Assembly (NCBI RefSeq): GCF_001700435.1
Contig: NZ_LYPC01000014.1
Span: 248,001-312,000, forward strand
Length of the DNA stretch: 64,000 nt
Source of the DNA: Paenibacillus pectinilyticus
GTDB taxonomy: Bacteria; Bacillota; Bacilli; Paenibacillales; NBRC-103111
Direction: 5' to 3'
The notes beneath the pieces are model-generated. The model worked only from the letters and a program-made list of their open reading frames with translations, was not told where the DNA came from and did no database searches. The translations under genes were made by a program, and so were the position numbers. Each line of letters starts with the position of its first letter. Positions within the stretch are counted from its first letter, which is position 1. Positions 15,142 to 24,888 of the stretch are shown here, piece after piece.

Positions 15142-17502
15142 ATGACTACATACACTATAGATGCACGCGATGATCGTAAGCGAATTTTTTCAGGACATAT
15201 TCGACAAGGGGGCTCGAACCCGCAAGGGGAATTGCTTAGCTTTACAAATTATTATATGGAACGCGATGGCAAACCGTTTTTTGCGGTTTGTGGTGAGTTC
15301 CATTTTTCCCGATATGATGAGCGTTTGTGGGAAGATGAGATTGTTAAAATGAAAATGGGCGGCATTAATGTTATTGCGACCTACGTATTTTGGAATATGC
15401 ATGAAGAAATTCAGGGCGTATTCGATTGGAGCGGTAATAAGAATGTACATCACTTCATAGAGCTGTGCGGTAAGCACGGGCTGTATGTTATCGTTAGAAT
15501 TGGTCCATTTTGTCACGGAGAGGTACGAAATGGGGGTATGCCGGATTGGTTATTCGGCCGACCGTTCAATGTACGATCCAATGATGAAGGATATTTGGTA
15601 TTCGTAAAAGCGCTTTATCAAGAGATTAGCGTTCAGTTGCAGGGCCTTCTCTACGCCCAAGGCGGACCCATCATTGGTACGCAAATTGAAAATGAGCATA
15701 ATCATTCCGCAGCGCAATGGGCGCTCACGACGGGCATCAGTAATCTATGGCTAAGTCAAGGGAGTGATGGCAATGATCATATGATCAAGCTGAAGCAACT
15801 CGCCGTTGAAGCGGGGATTGTGACGCCTATCTATACCTGTACAGCTTGGGGCGGCGCTACGACGCCTACAGACGAGATGTTGCCATTATGGGGGGGCTAT
15901 GCCTATTGGCCATGGATATATTATGAGCATGATCGCTTCGGTGATATCAAGGAGCATCCGCCTACACCTGAGTATGTGTTCCGAGATAAGCACAATAATG
16001 AGATACCGAAGAGCTATAATTTTGAACCGCTATACACGCCGGAAGATTACCCTTATATGTGTTGTGAGATGGGCGGGGGTATGACACCATTTTATAAATA
16101 TCGGTTCCAATTCGACTATCCAAGCGTACCCGCAATGACAGGGATGAAAGTCGCTGAAGGTTGTAATATGATTGGCTACTATATGTATCACGGGGGTTCG
16201 AATCCGAAAGGGAAGCGGGATGTATACCTGAACGATTTAGCAACGCCGAAGATTTCGTATGATTTCAATGCAATGATTGGCGAGTTCGGTCAAGTTCGGG
16301 AGTCCTACCGAAGAACGAAGCTTCAGCATTATTTCTATACGCAATACGAGGAATGGCTGTGTCGGACGAAGACACTTCTTCCGATGGGTGCCTCCGAAAT
16401 AGAACCAACTGACGTGAATACGCTTCGTTATGCAGTCCGAGCAGGTGAGGGTTCAGGATTGCTGTTCTTGAACAATTACCAGGATCATGTGGAGAACATA
16501 AATATGGTCGATTTTCAGGTAGCCATTGAACTGCAAAATGAGACCGTTCGGTTCCCGGCAGAAGGCAGCCTGCGGTTGAACAAAGACAGCTATTGCATGC
16601 TACCCTATCAATTCGATCTTAAAGGCATCAAGCTACATTATGCAACAGCACAGCTGATTACGCATCTCGAGGTAGATGGCGCGACCTACTACTTTTTCAC
16701 CATTCCAGATGGTATGCGGGGTCAATTTGCTTTAAAGACTACCTCCATACAAGGTGAAATCAAGCTCGAACAAGGTACCGTACAAAATACGGATGACATA
16801 ACCATTGTCACATTAGAAGAAGCGGATATGGCGATGTTCAGCATGCAAGCGGAAGTGTCAGCCGAGATCGTACATGTTGTTGCCATGTCAGATGCACTGA
16901 GCCTAGATTTCTGGAAAGCTGAGTTGCAGGGGCGTGAACGTGTATTCTTGACGCGTGCCAATTTACTCGTGATGGACGGTCAAATTAAGCTTGAATCGAC
17001 AGATGAAACGGAGGTAACGCTCCGCGTATTCCCTGATTTAGATGCGTTTCACGTCATAAGCGGGGCAGAGCTTGTAGACCAAGGCACGCAAGAACTGTTC
17101 ACAACATACAAGTTTCACATTCCACATAAAGAAATCACATTCGAATGCATCAAGGTGAACGCAGATAAAGTGGAGCTTCGATTCACACCAAATACCTTCG
17201 GACAGGTGAAGCAAGTGCTGTTAAGTATCGCTTATACAGGAGATATTGGCTATGCTTTCATTGATGGTGATCTCATTAATGACAACTTTAGCAATGGTTT
17301 ACCATGGGAGATTGGCTTGAAGCAGCTAGAAGAGAGGCTAATTGACCAGGGGATGTATATCTATATTTCACCTATTCGAAAAGGATCATTTGTCAATAGT
17401 GCCACAACGATGGCAGGCTGGAGTGAACAGGCGATGGAACGTATCGCTGAAATACACTCGGTTCGTGCAGTGCCCGTATATGAAATTATATTCGGTGTTT
17501 GA
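15142..17502 (+). CDS. Glycoside hydrolase family 35 beta-galactosidase
   Basis: This 786-residue enzyme carries the GH35 signature GGPIIGTQIENEHN around residues 174-187, where Glu185 is the predicted acid/base, and the nucleophile segment YMCCEMGGG with Glu309. The N-terminal barrel opens with FFAVCGEFHFSRYDERLW and INVIATYVFWNMHE, both typical. The rest is a set of beta domains, one of them with a jelly-roll look near the C-terminus. No signal peptide is visible, so it would cut galactosides in the cytoplasm. It follows the GH43-like gene by 16 nt with AGGAGGAG before the ATG, and a terminator follows. Combined with a secreted GH43_24-like exo-galactanase downstream, a role in type II galactan use is likely. 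Confidence 0.92.
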   Translation: MTTYTIDARDDRKRIFSGHIRQGGSNPQGELLSFTNYYMERDGKPFFAVCGEFHFSRYDERLWEDEIVKMKMGGINVIATYVFWNMHEEIQGVFDWSGNKNVHHFIELCGKHGLYVIVRIGPFCHGEVRNGGMPDWLFGRPFNVRSNDEGYLVFVKALYQEISVQLQGLLYAQGGPIIGTQIENEHNHSAAQWALTTGISNLWLSQGSDGNDHMIKLKQLAVEAGIVTPIYTCTAWGGATTPTDEMLPLWGGYAYWPWIYYEHDRFGDIKEHPPTPEYVFRDKHNNEIPKSYNFEPLYTPEDYPYMCCEMGGGMTPFYKYRFQFDYPSVPAMTGMKVAEGCNMIGYYMYHGGSNPKGKRDVYLNDLATPKISYDFNAMIGEFGQVRESYRRTKLQHYFYTQYEEWLCRTKTLLPMGASEIEPTDVNTLRYAVRAGEGSGLLFLNNYQDHVENINMVDFQVAIELQNETVRFPAEGSLRLNKDSYCMLPYQFDLKGIKLHYATAQLITHLEVDGATYYFFTIPDGMRGQFALKTTSIQGEIKLEQGTVQNTDDITIVTLEEADMAMFSMQAEVSAEIVHVVAMSDALSLDFWKAELQGRERVFLTRANLLVMDGQIKLESTDETEVTLRVFPDLDAFHVISGAELVDQGTQELFTTYKFHIPHKEITFECIKVNADKVELRFTPNTFGQVKQVLLSIAYTGDIGYAFIDGDLINDNFSNGLPWEIGLKQLEERLIDQGMYIYISPIRKGSFVNSATTMAGWSEQAMERIAEIHSVRAVPVYEIIFGV

Positions 17503-17552
17503 AAGGGATTTTCTGTTATATAATAAGAAATAGTCATAAGAAGAACTAATGC

Positions 17553-17584
17553 AGCAGTCCGCACAAGCGGTCTGCTTTCTCTCT
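17553..17584 (+). terminator. Terminator after GH35 gene
   Basis: AGCAGTCCGC pairs with GCGGTCTGCT (one mismatch) around an ACAA loop, followed by a T/C-rich run ending TTTT. A TATAAT at 17519-17524 lies upstream of the hairpin, so if that is the promoter of the regulator gene the hairpin would sit in its leader; this is uncertain. Confidence 0.65.
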
Positions 17585-17606
17585 TTTATAACAAGGAGGA
17601 CGCTAC

Positions 17607-19208
17607 ATGAGACTATTAATTATAGATGATGAGGAACGCACACGTGAGCTGCTTCGCAAACATATAGCTTGGGAAGAAATCGGTATCACGGAAGTGCAAA
17701 CTGCACGCAATGGGCAGGATGCGCTGAACGTATTTGGGCAGTGGCGTGCAGATATTGTGCTATGTGATGTAAGAATGCCTAAGATGGATGGTATTGAATT
17801 TGCTAAAAGACTGCGTTGGACAGATGCGACGTGCAAAATCATTTTTCTAAGCGGTTATTCGGATAAAGAGTATTTGTTGTCTGCGATTCAATTAAAAGCA
17901 GCTAATTATATTGAGAAGCCTATTCATTTGGAAACTGTTCGATCTGCTGTCGAGAAGGCAGTCGTGCAGCGCCAAGAGGAAGAAGACCGAATCATGACCG
18001 AGAAGCGGCTCCATGCAGGCTACGAGCGCAGCTTACCATTCCTCAAGCAGGACATCGTCCGAAGATTGATCTCAGAAGGAACCTCAAGTGAAATCGCGAT
18101 GTTGCTGAGTTCGCAGCATAGCTTGCCTTATCAGGCAGACGGCTGGTTTACGGTGATGGCGGTTTCCTTGTATTGGACTCCTGCGCAATTACCTGAAGAT
18201 CCAGCATTTCTCCAAGAATCGTTATTGCATCAATTGAATGAGCTCCCGCTCATGATGTCGTTAGGTGCCTTATGTGGATTCGACGCCATTAATTGGTTAA
18301 TCGTGGTTTTACCTGAATCGTATGGAAGCAGTTATCGCAATAGTCGTCAAGTATTGGATCAACTCTATTCGGAACTGAAACAAATGGTGAATAGTCAAAT
18401 TAAGCTCTATGTCGGTGTCGGTGAGCCAGTGAAAGGGCTTCAGCACATTCATCGAGCTTATCGAACAGCCTATGAGGCCGGTAATTTGAATTTTTATAAT
18501 GATAGCCAGAACATGATTTTTGTAGATGCCTTAGGACAGCATCAAGCATTTGAGAGTGATAGGGAACAGTTGAAGGGGTATCGGGAACTCCTAAGAAGAG
18601 GCGAGGTCGATGAAGCCTACACGGTCATTGAGGATTGGGCTTCACGTGCGCTTCTATGCAAAGATTTAGATATCATTCGAGTGAAAGATGTGTTCTTCCA
18701 ATTATTGCTCGTTACGCTGGAAGTAGCCGCAATTGAAGGCATAGCGGAGCAAGCAGAGGATGAAGAGCGACGATATATATGGAAGGAAATTGATCGGATT
18801 CCGACGCTTCTTAGTTTAAAGAGGTATGTGGCATCGTTTCTGGAGTCATTCCGTAAGGTAGCTTCGCATGAAAATGGCCATGCCACAGGAAAAATGCGGG
18901 AAGTGATTCGCTATATTCACACGCATTTTCATGAAAAAGGCTTTACGATTGGCGCTATTGCGGAACACGTTACTTTAAGTGAGACCTATCTGTGCTTTTA
19001 TTTTAAAAAGCAAAAAGGTCAAACGGTGAAAGAGTATATTTCTGAAGTTAGAGTGGAAAAGGCGAAGGAATTGCTGCGAGAGCAGGATCTGAAATTGTAT
19101 GATATTGCAACTCGTCTTGGTTTAGCGGATGCTAACTATTTCACAACTTTCTTTAAGAAGTACACGGGCATAACCCCATCTGAATACCGGGAGAAGCATA
19201 CCAAATGA
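17607..19208 (+). CDS. Response regulator, YesN/AraC type
   Basis: The ATG follows AAGGAGGACG and gives 533 residues. The N-terminal receiver domain has the acidic pair in LIIDDEE (Asp7, Asp8), the phospho-acceptor Asp54 in VLCDVRMPKMDG and the Lys in NYIEKPIH near 108. A long middle region of about 280 residues is variable. The C-terminus holds two AraC helix-turn-helix motifs (FTIGAIAEHVTLSETYLCFYFKKQ and LYDIATRLGLADANYFTTFFKKYTGITPSEYR). The kinase gene overlaps its stop by 4 nt (ATGA). Four identical-geometry boxes surround the gene at 14105, 21011, 23117 and 24889, and the direct-repeat form of these boxes suits an AraC-type dimer; I infer they are its targets. Confidence 0.93.
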   Translation: MRLLIIDDEERTRELLRKHIAWEEIGITEVQTARNGQDALNVFGQWRADIVLCDVRMPKMDGIEFAKRLRWTDATCKIIFLSGYSDKEYLLSAIQLKAANYIEKPIHLETVRSAVEKAVVQRQEEEDRIMTEKRLHAGYERSLPFLKQDIVRRLISEGTSSEIAMLLSSQHSLPYQADGWFTVMAVSLYWTPAQLPEDPAFLQESLLHQLNELPLMMSLGALCGFDAINWLIVVLPESYGSSYRNSRQVLDQLYSELKQMVNSQIKLYVGVGEPVKGLQHIHRAYRTAYEAGNLNFYNDSQNMIFVDALGQHQAFESDREQLKGYRELLRRGEVDEAYTVIEDWASRALLCKDLDIIRVKDVFFQLLLVTLEVAAIEGIAEQAEDEERRYIWKEIDRIPTLLSLKRYVASFLESFRKVASHENGHATGKMREVIRYIHTHFHEKGFTIGAIAEHVTLSETYLCFYFKKQKGQTVKEYISEVRVEKAKELLREQDLKLYDIATRLGLADANYFTTFFKKYTGITPSEYREKHTK

Positions 19209-20989
19209 GACAAATCAGCTTTCGCCGATTCTCGAATCTAAGTATTCGGAACAAGCTCTTCGCCACCTACTTATTAGTTGTTTCCGTACCGTTCATTCTC
19301 CTCTTCTTCATCCATTTGAACATTACGACGAAGGAGAGCGAGGACCAGACCTTATTTACGGCCAAGAAGGTATTAGAGGAAACCAGATCCTACTTGGAAT
19401 ATAAAGCGGCATCGATTGCAGAAGTCTTGAATTTCATTGCTTTGAACGATCAAGTGCAATCACTGGTTATTGCAGATCCTGAGCAGTACGAGGATGTGAA
19501 TGTGTGGGGCTTCGATGCGAGTAAGCTGTCCAAGATCTTATATCAATCTCGCTATAATGAGGATATCAGCGCTATCCGTTTGTATATGAAAGAAGGATTA
19601 GCTGAGGCTACGGAAAATACGGATTACTTGCGACTTGGTAAGCTAGAGACCACGGAATGGTACAAGAAATTCAGTGCATCTAACGAGTCTTTTGCTTGGC
19701 TGCCTGCTTCAGAATTCCCATCCTCAAGCAGCTCCAACATGCTGTCAATTGTGAGGAAAATCCCCAATTCACACAATGTACGGCAATTTAATGGTATTGT
19801 AAGAGCGGATATTTCTCAAAAGGCCATGTACACGGTGTTAGACCATGCTTCGTTTACACCAGCGGCAGAAGCGGTTCTTTTTAATGATCGCGGGGATATA
19901 TTAAGTGTCTCGAGTAATTTCCATGATAATCAATCTGTGCTGAATGTCATTAGTCAGAATGGTCTATCTTCCAATAAGAGCAATTATTGGAACGAAGATT
20001 TCATTATCGGTGGTAAAAGAATGCTGCTAGGTATCCAGGAAATCGCTTCTACGGATCTCCATGTGGCATTAGTCGTTCCTTATTCGGATATTCTAAACTC
20101 GAGTAACAAAGCAAGGAATCGATTGATCTCAATTTTCCTGATGATTATACCATTTATGTTACCGCTTTCTTTCTTTGTTGCGGGATCCGCAACGAAACGA
20201 ATTCGTAATCTCATTTTACATACGCGTAAATTGAAGAATGGGGATTTTGAGGTTGCTCCTCTACCGGTTAATGCCGACGAAATTGGGGAACTCACGCATA
20301 ATTTCAACAAAATGGTTCTCAACATTTCCGAATTAATGGATGAAACCTATTCGCTCGGAAGAGAGGTCAAGAACAAAGAGCTGAAGGCGCTTCAGGCTCA
20401 GATCAATCCTCATTTTTTATATAATACGCTTGATTTAATTAATATTATGGCCATTGAATCAGGTGCGAAGGAAATTTCGACCGTGGTGGATGAGCTTGCG
20501 GTTTTCTATAAACTCAGCCTATCCAATGGGAAAGAGATGGTCACCTTACATAACGAAATTAAACATGTGGAGGCTTATGTTCATATTCAGAATATGCGTT
20601 TCGGGAATGGGATTGGGTTCCATGTGGATATTCCTTCAGAACTTTATGAGATCCAAGTACCTAAGATCATCCTGCAGCCGCTGATTGAGAATGCGATACT
20701 TCATGGCATATTGGAGAAGGATTCAGAAGAAGGAAGCATCACGGTGCGAGCTGAAGTCGTGGATGAGGATGTCTATATCACCGTTGAAGATGACGGGATT
20801 GGATTGACCGAAATGCAGATCAAGAAGGTGATGGAAGGTCACAGTTCGAAGCGAACAGGCGGATTCGGTGTGCGCAATATTATGGAACGAATCCAGTTAA
20901 CCTATGGGAATAGGTATGGCATTCGGTATGAAAGTGTACCTGGCAGCGGTACGAAAGCAATCCTGCATATCCCGAATCAACCGATTTAG
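19205..20989 (+). CDS. Sensor histidine kinase, YesM type
   Basis: The 594-residue kinase has a membrane segment at about residues 18-38, a large extracellular sensor region, a second membrane segment near 300-320, a HAMP linker (SATKRIRNLILHTRKLKNGDF) and the YesM-type His box KALQAQINPHFLYNTLDLIN near residue 398. The ATPase part shows PLIENAILHG, DDGIGL and GFGVRNIMERI. It is co-translated with the response regulator by a 4-nt overlap. It should sense an extracellular sugar or a loaded binding protein and phosphorylate the regulator encoded just upstream. The ligand is unknown; context suggests arabinogalactan fragments. Confidence 0.93.
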   Translation: MRQISFRRFSNLSIRNKLFATYLLVVSVPFILLFFIHLNITTKESEDQTLFTAKKVLEETRSYLEYKAASIAEVLNFIALNDQVQSLVIADPEQYEDVNVWGFDASKLSKILYQSRYNEDISAIRLYMKEGLAEATENTDYLRLGKLETTEWYKKFSASNESFAWLPASEFPSSSSSNMLSIVRKIPNSHNVRQFNGIVRADISQKAMYTVLDHASFTPAAEAVLFNDRGDILSVSSNFHDNQSVLNVISQNGLSSNKSNYWNEDFIIGGKRMLLGIQEIASTDLHVALVVPYSDILNSSNKARNRLISIFLMIIPFMLPLSFFVAGSATKRIRNLILHTRKLKNGDFEVAPLPVNADEIGELTHNFNKMVLNISELMDETYSLGREVKNKELKALQAQINPHFLYNTLDLINIMAIESGAKEISTVVDELAVFYKLSLSNGKEMVTLHNEIKHVEAYVHIQNMRFGNGIGFHVDIPSELYEIQVPKIILQPLIENAILHGILEKDSEEGSITVRAEVVDEDVYITVEDDGIGLTEMQIKKVMEGHSSKRTGGFGVRNIMERIQLTYGNRYGIRYESVPGSGTKAILHIPNQPI

Positions 20990-21010
20990 AGGGAATGGAA
21001 GTAACACAAT

Positions 21011-21068
21011 TTATCAAAGAGTTTCGTAACTTTACCCTGTATATGGCTTTCGCTAAATTCCTTAGAAT
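21011..21068 (+). promoter_or_regulatory. Regulator box 2 and promoter of the permease operon
   Basis: The box TTATCAAAGA plus GTTTCGTAACTTTA at 21011-21034 is followed 28 nt later by TAGAAT at 21063-21068. Only a few positions differ from box 1, and the spacing is identical. It lies just after the kinase gene and serves the permease gene starting at 21099. Confidence 0.7.
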
Positions 21069-21098
21069 AAGGAGAAGAGACAAGAAGGGGTGAAGACA

Positions 21099-22079
21099 TT
21101 GCGTGCAAAAGCACCTACTGTAAGGCAAGTTCAGACAGAAGTAACGAGCAGAAAGAAAGTAACGGCCGGGCCGTTCTTGCAAGAGTTGAAGAAACATTGG
21201 GTTCTCTACACGATGTTCCTTCCTGTGGCGATTTATTTTATTATTTTTGCCTACTTACCGATGTCAGGAATTGTTATGGCATTTAAGGATTTCAATTACC
21301 GGCAAGGTATTTTTATGAGCCCGTGGAACGGATTGGCCAATTTTCATTATTTTTTCGTATCGGGTAAAGCATGGCTCGTCACAAGGAATACGATTATTTA
21401 TAACACGATTTTTCTCAGTGCATATACGTTGTTTTCTATTCTTGCAGCTGTCTTCCTATCGGAGATTTATTCGAAATGGTTTAAACGTATCTCTCAAACG
21501 TTTATGTTCCTGCCGTATTTTATATCCTGGGTAACGGTGTCTGCCTTTGTTTATAACTTTCTGAACTATGAATATGGCATAGTGAATGTGATCTTGCGTC
21601 ATTTGGGTTTTGAAGCACTCAATATTTACTCGAATCCTTCCTATTGGTATTTCCTTCTTCCATTCCTCTATGTATGGAAATGGGTCGGGTACGGTTGTGT
21701 TTTGTATTTAGCAGCTATTGTTGGGATCGATCAGGAAATCTATGAAGCAGCAACCATCGATGGGGCTTCGCGCGTCCAGCGCATTACTCGCATTACGCTT
21801 CCATTGCTGAAGCCAACGATGATCATTCTCTTGCTGCTCGGGCTTGGTCGCATTATGCGCGGCGAGTTTGATATGTTCTACCAATTAATTGGAAACAATG
21901 GTGCGCTTATGGATGCGACTGATATTATAGATACACTCGTGTTTCGATCGCTTGTTGGCACACAAGATTTCGGGATGGCATCTTCTGTGGGCTTATATCA
22001 ATCTGTCCTAACCCTCGTCATTATTTTGCTTGCGAATTGGGCGGTTCGACGTTATGACAAAGAGCAAGCTTTGTTCTAA
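21099..22079 (+). CDS. Sugar ABC transporter permease, LplB type
   Basis: I choose the TTG at 21099, since AGAAGGGG ends 8 nt before it; a GTG at 21090 lies inside that site. The 326-residue protein has about six membrane segments, the first near residues 30-50 (HWVLYTMFLPVAIYFIIF), and an EAA loop EAATIDGASRVQRIT near residue 218. It ends NWAVRRYDKEQALF, normal for LplB. It is co-transcribed with the next permease 32 nt downstream under regulator box 2. The partner binding protein is probably the one at 25059, which has the same regulator box. Energy would come from an MsmX-like ATPase elsewhere. Confidence 0.92.
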   Translation: MRAKAPTVRQVQTEVTSRKKVTAGPFLQELKKHWVLYTMFLPVAIYFIIFAYLPMSGIVMAFKDFNYRQGIFMSPWNGLANFHYFFVSGKAWLVTRNTIIYNTIFLSAYTLFSILAAVFLSEIYSKWFKRISQTFMFLPYFISWVTVSAFVYNFLNYEYGIVNVILRHLGFEALNIYSNPSYWYFLLPFLYVWKWVGYGCVLYLAAIVGIDQEIYEAATIDGASRVQRITRITLPLLKPTMIILLLLGLGRIMRGEFDMFYQLIGNNGALMDATDIIDTLVFRSLVGTQDFGMASSVGLYQSVLTLVIILLANWAVRRYDKEQALF

Positions 22080-22111
22080 ACTAAAATAATGAAGGAGGAG
22101 ACGAACAAGCT

Positions 22112-22996
22112 ATGCAACCCAATAAACTGAACGCCGCTCCTATGTTTCAGGCGCTATCTTTTCTAGCGATCACCGTGATCGCACTCGTGTGTGTAGTCCC
22201 ATTTATTGTAATGATTTCGGGGTCCATTTCATCGGAAAGCGCGATCCTGAAGTCAGGTTATTCCCTTTTTCCGAGAGATATCTCTTTTGATGCCTATGCC
22301 TTTATATTCCGTTATCCGGGTGACATCCTTTCAGCCTATCGTGTGTCTATAACGGTGACGGTAATTGGGACGGTAGTGTCGTTGTTCTTATCGTCGATGG
22401 CAGCGTACGTGCTGTTTCGTAAAGAAGTGAAGTACCGCAACGCACTTTCATTCTTCCTCTTCTTTACAACGTTGTTTAATGGCGGACTTGCTCCTTATTA
22501 CATTATGATTACGAAATATATGCATCTCAAAAATACAATGCTGGTACTCATCTTAGTGCCGCTCTTTAATGTTCTCTATATTTTAATCTTGCGAAGCTTT
22601 ATTCGCAGTTCAATCCCTGAGGCTTTAATTGAGTCAGCCAAAATTGATGGCGCCGGTGATTTTCGAATTTTTATCGGTATGGTGCTGCCCCTGTGTAAAC
22701 CAGCTTTGGCTTCGATCGGTCTGTTCACGGCACTTGGCTATTGGAACGACTGGTGGACAGCACTCATGTTCATTGATCAGGATCATTTAGTACCTTTGCA
22801 ATTCCTGCTATACAAAATGTTATCCTCGATTAATCTCTCAGCTGCGATGTCAACGCACGTGGCGAATCTGGACCAGCCGAAAGAAACGTTCAAGTTAGCG
22901 CTGACTGTTATCGCTACAGGTCCTATTGTCATCTTGTTCCCGTTTGTCCAGAAATATTTCGTGAGCGGCGTGACGATTGGTGCTGTTAAGGGGTAA
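22112..22996 (+). CDS. Sugar ABC transporter permease, YtcP type
   Basis: The ATG is preceded by GAAGGAGGAG. The 294-residue protein has a first membrane segment at residues 12-33, several more to the C-terminus, the EAA-like loop ESAKIDGAGDFRIF near 183 and the ending KYFVSGVTIGAVKG. The length and ending are those of the YtcP/MalG class. It forms the membrane channel with the preceding LplB-type protein. A strong terminator follows, so the next gene has its own promoter. Confidence 0.92.
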   Translation: MQPNKLNAAPMFQALSFLAITVIALVCVVPFIVMISGSISSESAILKSGYSLFPRDISFDAYAFIFRYPGDILSAYRVSITVTVIGTVVSLFLSSMAAYVLFRKEVKYRNALSFFLFFTTLFNGGLAPYYIMITKYMHLKNTMLVLILVPLFNVLYILILRSFIRSSIPEALIESAKIDGAGDFRIFIGMVLPLCKPALASIGLFTALGYWNDWWTALMFIDQDHLVPLQFLLYKMLSSINLSAAMSTHVANLDQPKETFKLALTVIATGPIVILFPFVQKYFVSGVTIGAVKG

Positions 22997-23025
22997 AGGA
23001 TGGTTCCATGGTTTAAAAGGAAGAT

Positions 23026-23063
23026 GGACAGAGCGAAGAAAACTGCCGCTTTGTCCTTTTTTT
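23026..23063 (+). terminator. Terminator after permease pair
   Basis: GGACAGAGCG pairs with CGCTTTGTCC (one wobble) across an 11-nt loop and is followed by seven or more T. It isolates the exo-galactanase-like gene, which has its own regulator box. Confidence 0.85.
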
Positions 23064-23116
23064 AAAGTAGATGAACATGTATGTTTCACGATATACAAAA
23101 TGGCTAAGATCATGAC

Positions 23117-23174
23117 TTTTCGAAGGAAATCGTAGGTTTACAGGCTAAGCATTGTAATGAAAGCGCTATATAAT
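23117..23174 (+). promoter_or_regulatory. Regulator box 3 and promoter of the secreted GH43 gene
   Basis: The box TTTTCGAAGG plus AAATCGTAGGTTTA at 23117-23140 is the most diverged of the four but keeps the 28-nt gap to TATAAT at 23169-23174. A catabolite-repression-like sequence, TGAAAGCGCTATAT at 23158-23171, overlaps the -10, so CcpA could block this promoter. That second point is less sure because the last two bases do not fit the cre pattern. Confidence 0.65.
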
Positions 23175-23268
23175 CGGGTTGTCATACATGCTCTAATTTT
23201 TCTGGGAAGGAGTGTATCATGCGTATCGCCATTAACCTGGAATAGTAGAAAACGAAAGGATGTTGTCC

Positions 23269-24786
23269 ATGACAAATCGGATTAGAACTTTCACTGTGTT
23301 TCAATGCTTTCTATTGTTGCTAACAATTGCCTTCTCCTTCGGTATAACGAGCGCAAGTGCTTCAAGCCAAAAGCTAACGAATGATGTATTCTGGAAGGAT
23401 ACCTCGAACAATCCGATTTACTCCCAAGGAGGTGGCGTGCTGAAGGTCGGTAGTACCTATTACTGGTATGGGGTGAAGTATAATGGTGCGGTTACGTATT
23501 ACAACAACCCTACCTCTAAGAATAGCGATACAAGCTTCGCTGCAGTGACCTGTTACTCTTCCACGGATCTTGTTAACTGGACATTCCAAGGCAATGTGAT
23601 CACGGGGACAACGGACGGAACGACATGGGATGCAGACTGGTTAGGAAGACTAGGTGTTGTGTACAATAGCACCACGCATAAATACGTGCTGATCACGCAA
23701 TATAGCGGGCCTGCTGGTAGTGGAATTGCATTTGCGACAAGCAGTACGCCAACAGGGACCTTTACCTTCGACCATGTACAGACCACAATTACGAATGTCG
23801 TCAATAATATGTCAGGAGATCAATCGATCTTCATCGATGATAATGGGACACCCTACTTGGTGTTTAGCAACACGAATGGACGCTCTCACCTCTATGTGTC
23901 TCCACTGCGTACCTCGGATTATTTGAACGTGGAGCCAGCTACGAACGTCTATAATAGCTCAGCAGGGGGCCGTGAAGGTAACGCGATGTTTAAATATAAT
24001 GGCGTTTACTACCTAGCCTCCTCCGATTTGCATGGGTGGAACGCGTCACATTCGTATTATATTACCGCAACGAACATACTGGGACCTTATTCTACGGAGT
24101 CTATCATGGGCAATACGGATGCGGACTTCTCACATGTTACGCAGACTGGGTTGTTCGTTAATGTACAGGGTACATCGGGTACGACCATTTTGTTCGGCGG
24201 TGATCGTTGGAGTGATTTCGCTGGCAACGGTATCGGGTACAATCAATGGATGCCGATTTCTTTTAGTGGCACGACACCGACGCTCAATTCCTTGAGTGAG
24301 TTCAATCTGGATGCTGCAGCGGGGACTTGGACAGTAGGAAGTGGAAACAACTACGCGATGAATCCAAGCTATGAGGCGGATCGAGTTGCTCAGAATGATT
24401 TGGCAGGCTGGACAACGTGGAAGAATGTGACTACAGATCCGAATAGCAACGTAGCCGGTGGGCATTCGGGCAGATGGGCGGCTCAACAGAGTGGAACGGC
24501 AGCTTACAGTGCGAGCCGTTATCAGAATCTAACGGTGCCTAACGGCACCTACACTTTGAAAGCTTGGGTACAAAGCAGCGGCGGGCAGACGACAGCCCAA
24601 ATATATGTGAAGAACTATGGCGGCACCGAGAAGGATTATACCATCAACACGGCTATTGGCAGCTGGACACAGATCTCGATTCCCAATATCGTAGTAACGA
24701 ATGGCACTGCTCAGATTGGTATCTATTCCGTTGCGAACGCGAATAATTGGGTGAAGGTAGACGATTGGACGATGATTAAAAACTAG
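23269..24786 (+). CDS. Secreted GH43 (subfamily 24-like) exo-beta-1,3-galactanase
   Basis: The ATG at 23269 lies 8 nt after AAAGGA; an earlier ATG at 23260 sits on that site. The 505-residue product has a signal peptide with cleavage after SASA near residue 32. The propeller domain (about 35-355) shows GGGVLKVGSTYYWYG, DGTPYLVF, EGNAMFKYNGVYYLASSDLHGW and the late blade TILFGGDRWSD, features I associate with the exo-beta-1,3-galactanase subfamily. Residues about 365-505 form a beta-sandwich resembling a carbohydrate-binding module (NPSYEADR..., AAQQSGTAAYSASRYQNL). It would release galactose units outside the cell for the GH35 and importer of this locus. The family is fairly sure; the subfamily is a recall-based judgement. 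Confidence 0.78.
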   Translation: MTNRIRTFTVFQCFLLLLTIAFSFGITSASASSQKLTNDVFWKDTSNNPIYSQGGGVLKVGSTYYWYGVKYNGAVTYYNNPTSKNSDTSFAAVTCYSSTDLVNWTFQGNVITGTTDGTTWDADWLGRLGVVYNSTTHKYVLITQYSGPAGSGIAFATSSTPTGTFTFDHVQTTITNVVNNMSGDQSIFIDDNGTPYLVFSNTNGRSHLYVSPLRTSDYLNVEPATNVYNSSAGGREGNAMFKYNGVYYLASSDLHGWNASHSYYITATNILGPYSTESIMGNTDADFSHVTQTGLFVNVQGTSGTTILFGGDRWSDFAGNGIGYNQWMPISFSGTTPTLNSLSEFNLDAAAGTWTVGSGNNYAMNPSYEADRVAQNDLAGWTTWKNVTTDPNSNVAGGHSGRWAAQQSGTAAYSASRYQNLTVPNGTYTLKAWVQSSGGQTTAQIYVKNYGGTEKDYTINTAIGSWTQISIPNIVVTNGTAQIGIYSVANANNWVKVDDWTMIKN

Positions 24787-24798
24787 CGGAAGTAGTGT

Positions 24799-24842
24799 GA
24801 GATGAGCTTGTTTCTATGAACAGGTTCATCTCGTACTTAAAA
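24799..24842 (+). terminator. Hairpin after secreted GH43 gene
   Basis: GAGATGAGCTTGTT pairs with its mirror ending TTCATCTC with two wobble pairs. There is no T-run, so it may act as a weak terminator or 3' protector. Confidence 0.45.
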
Positions 24843-24888
24843 TCTTGACAAAACGCATTTTCTAAGATACTTGGTATACAAACTAAAC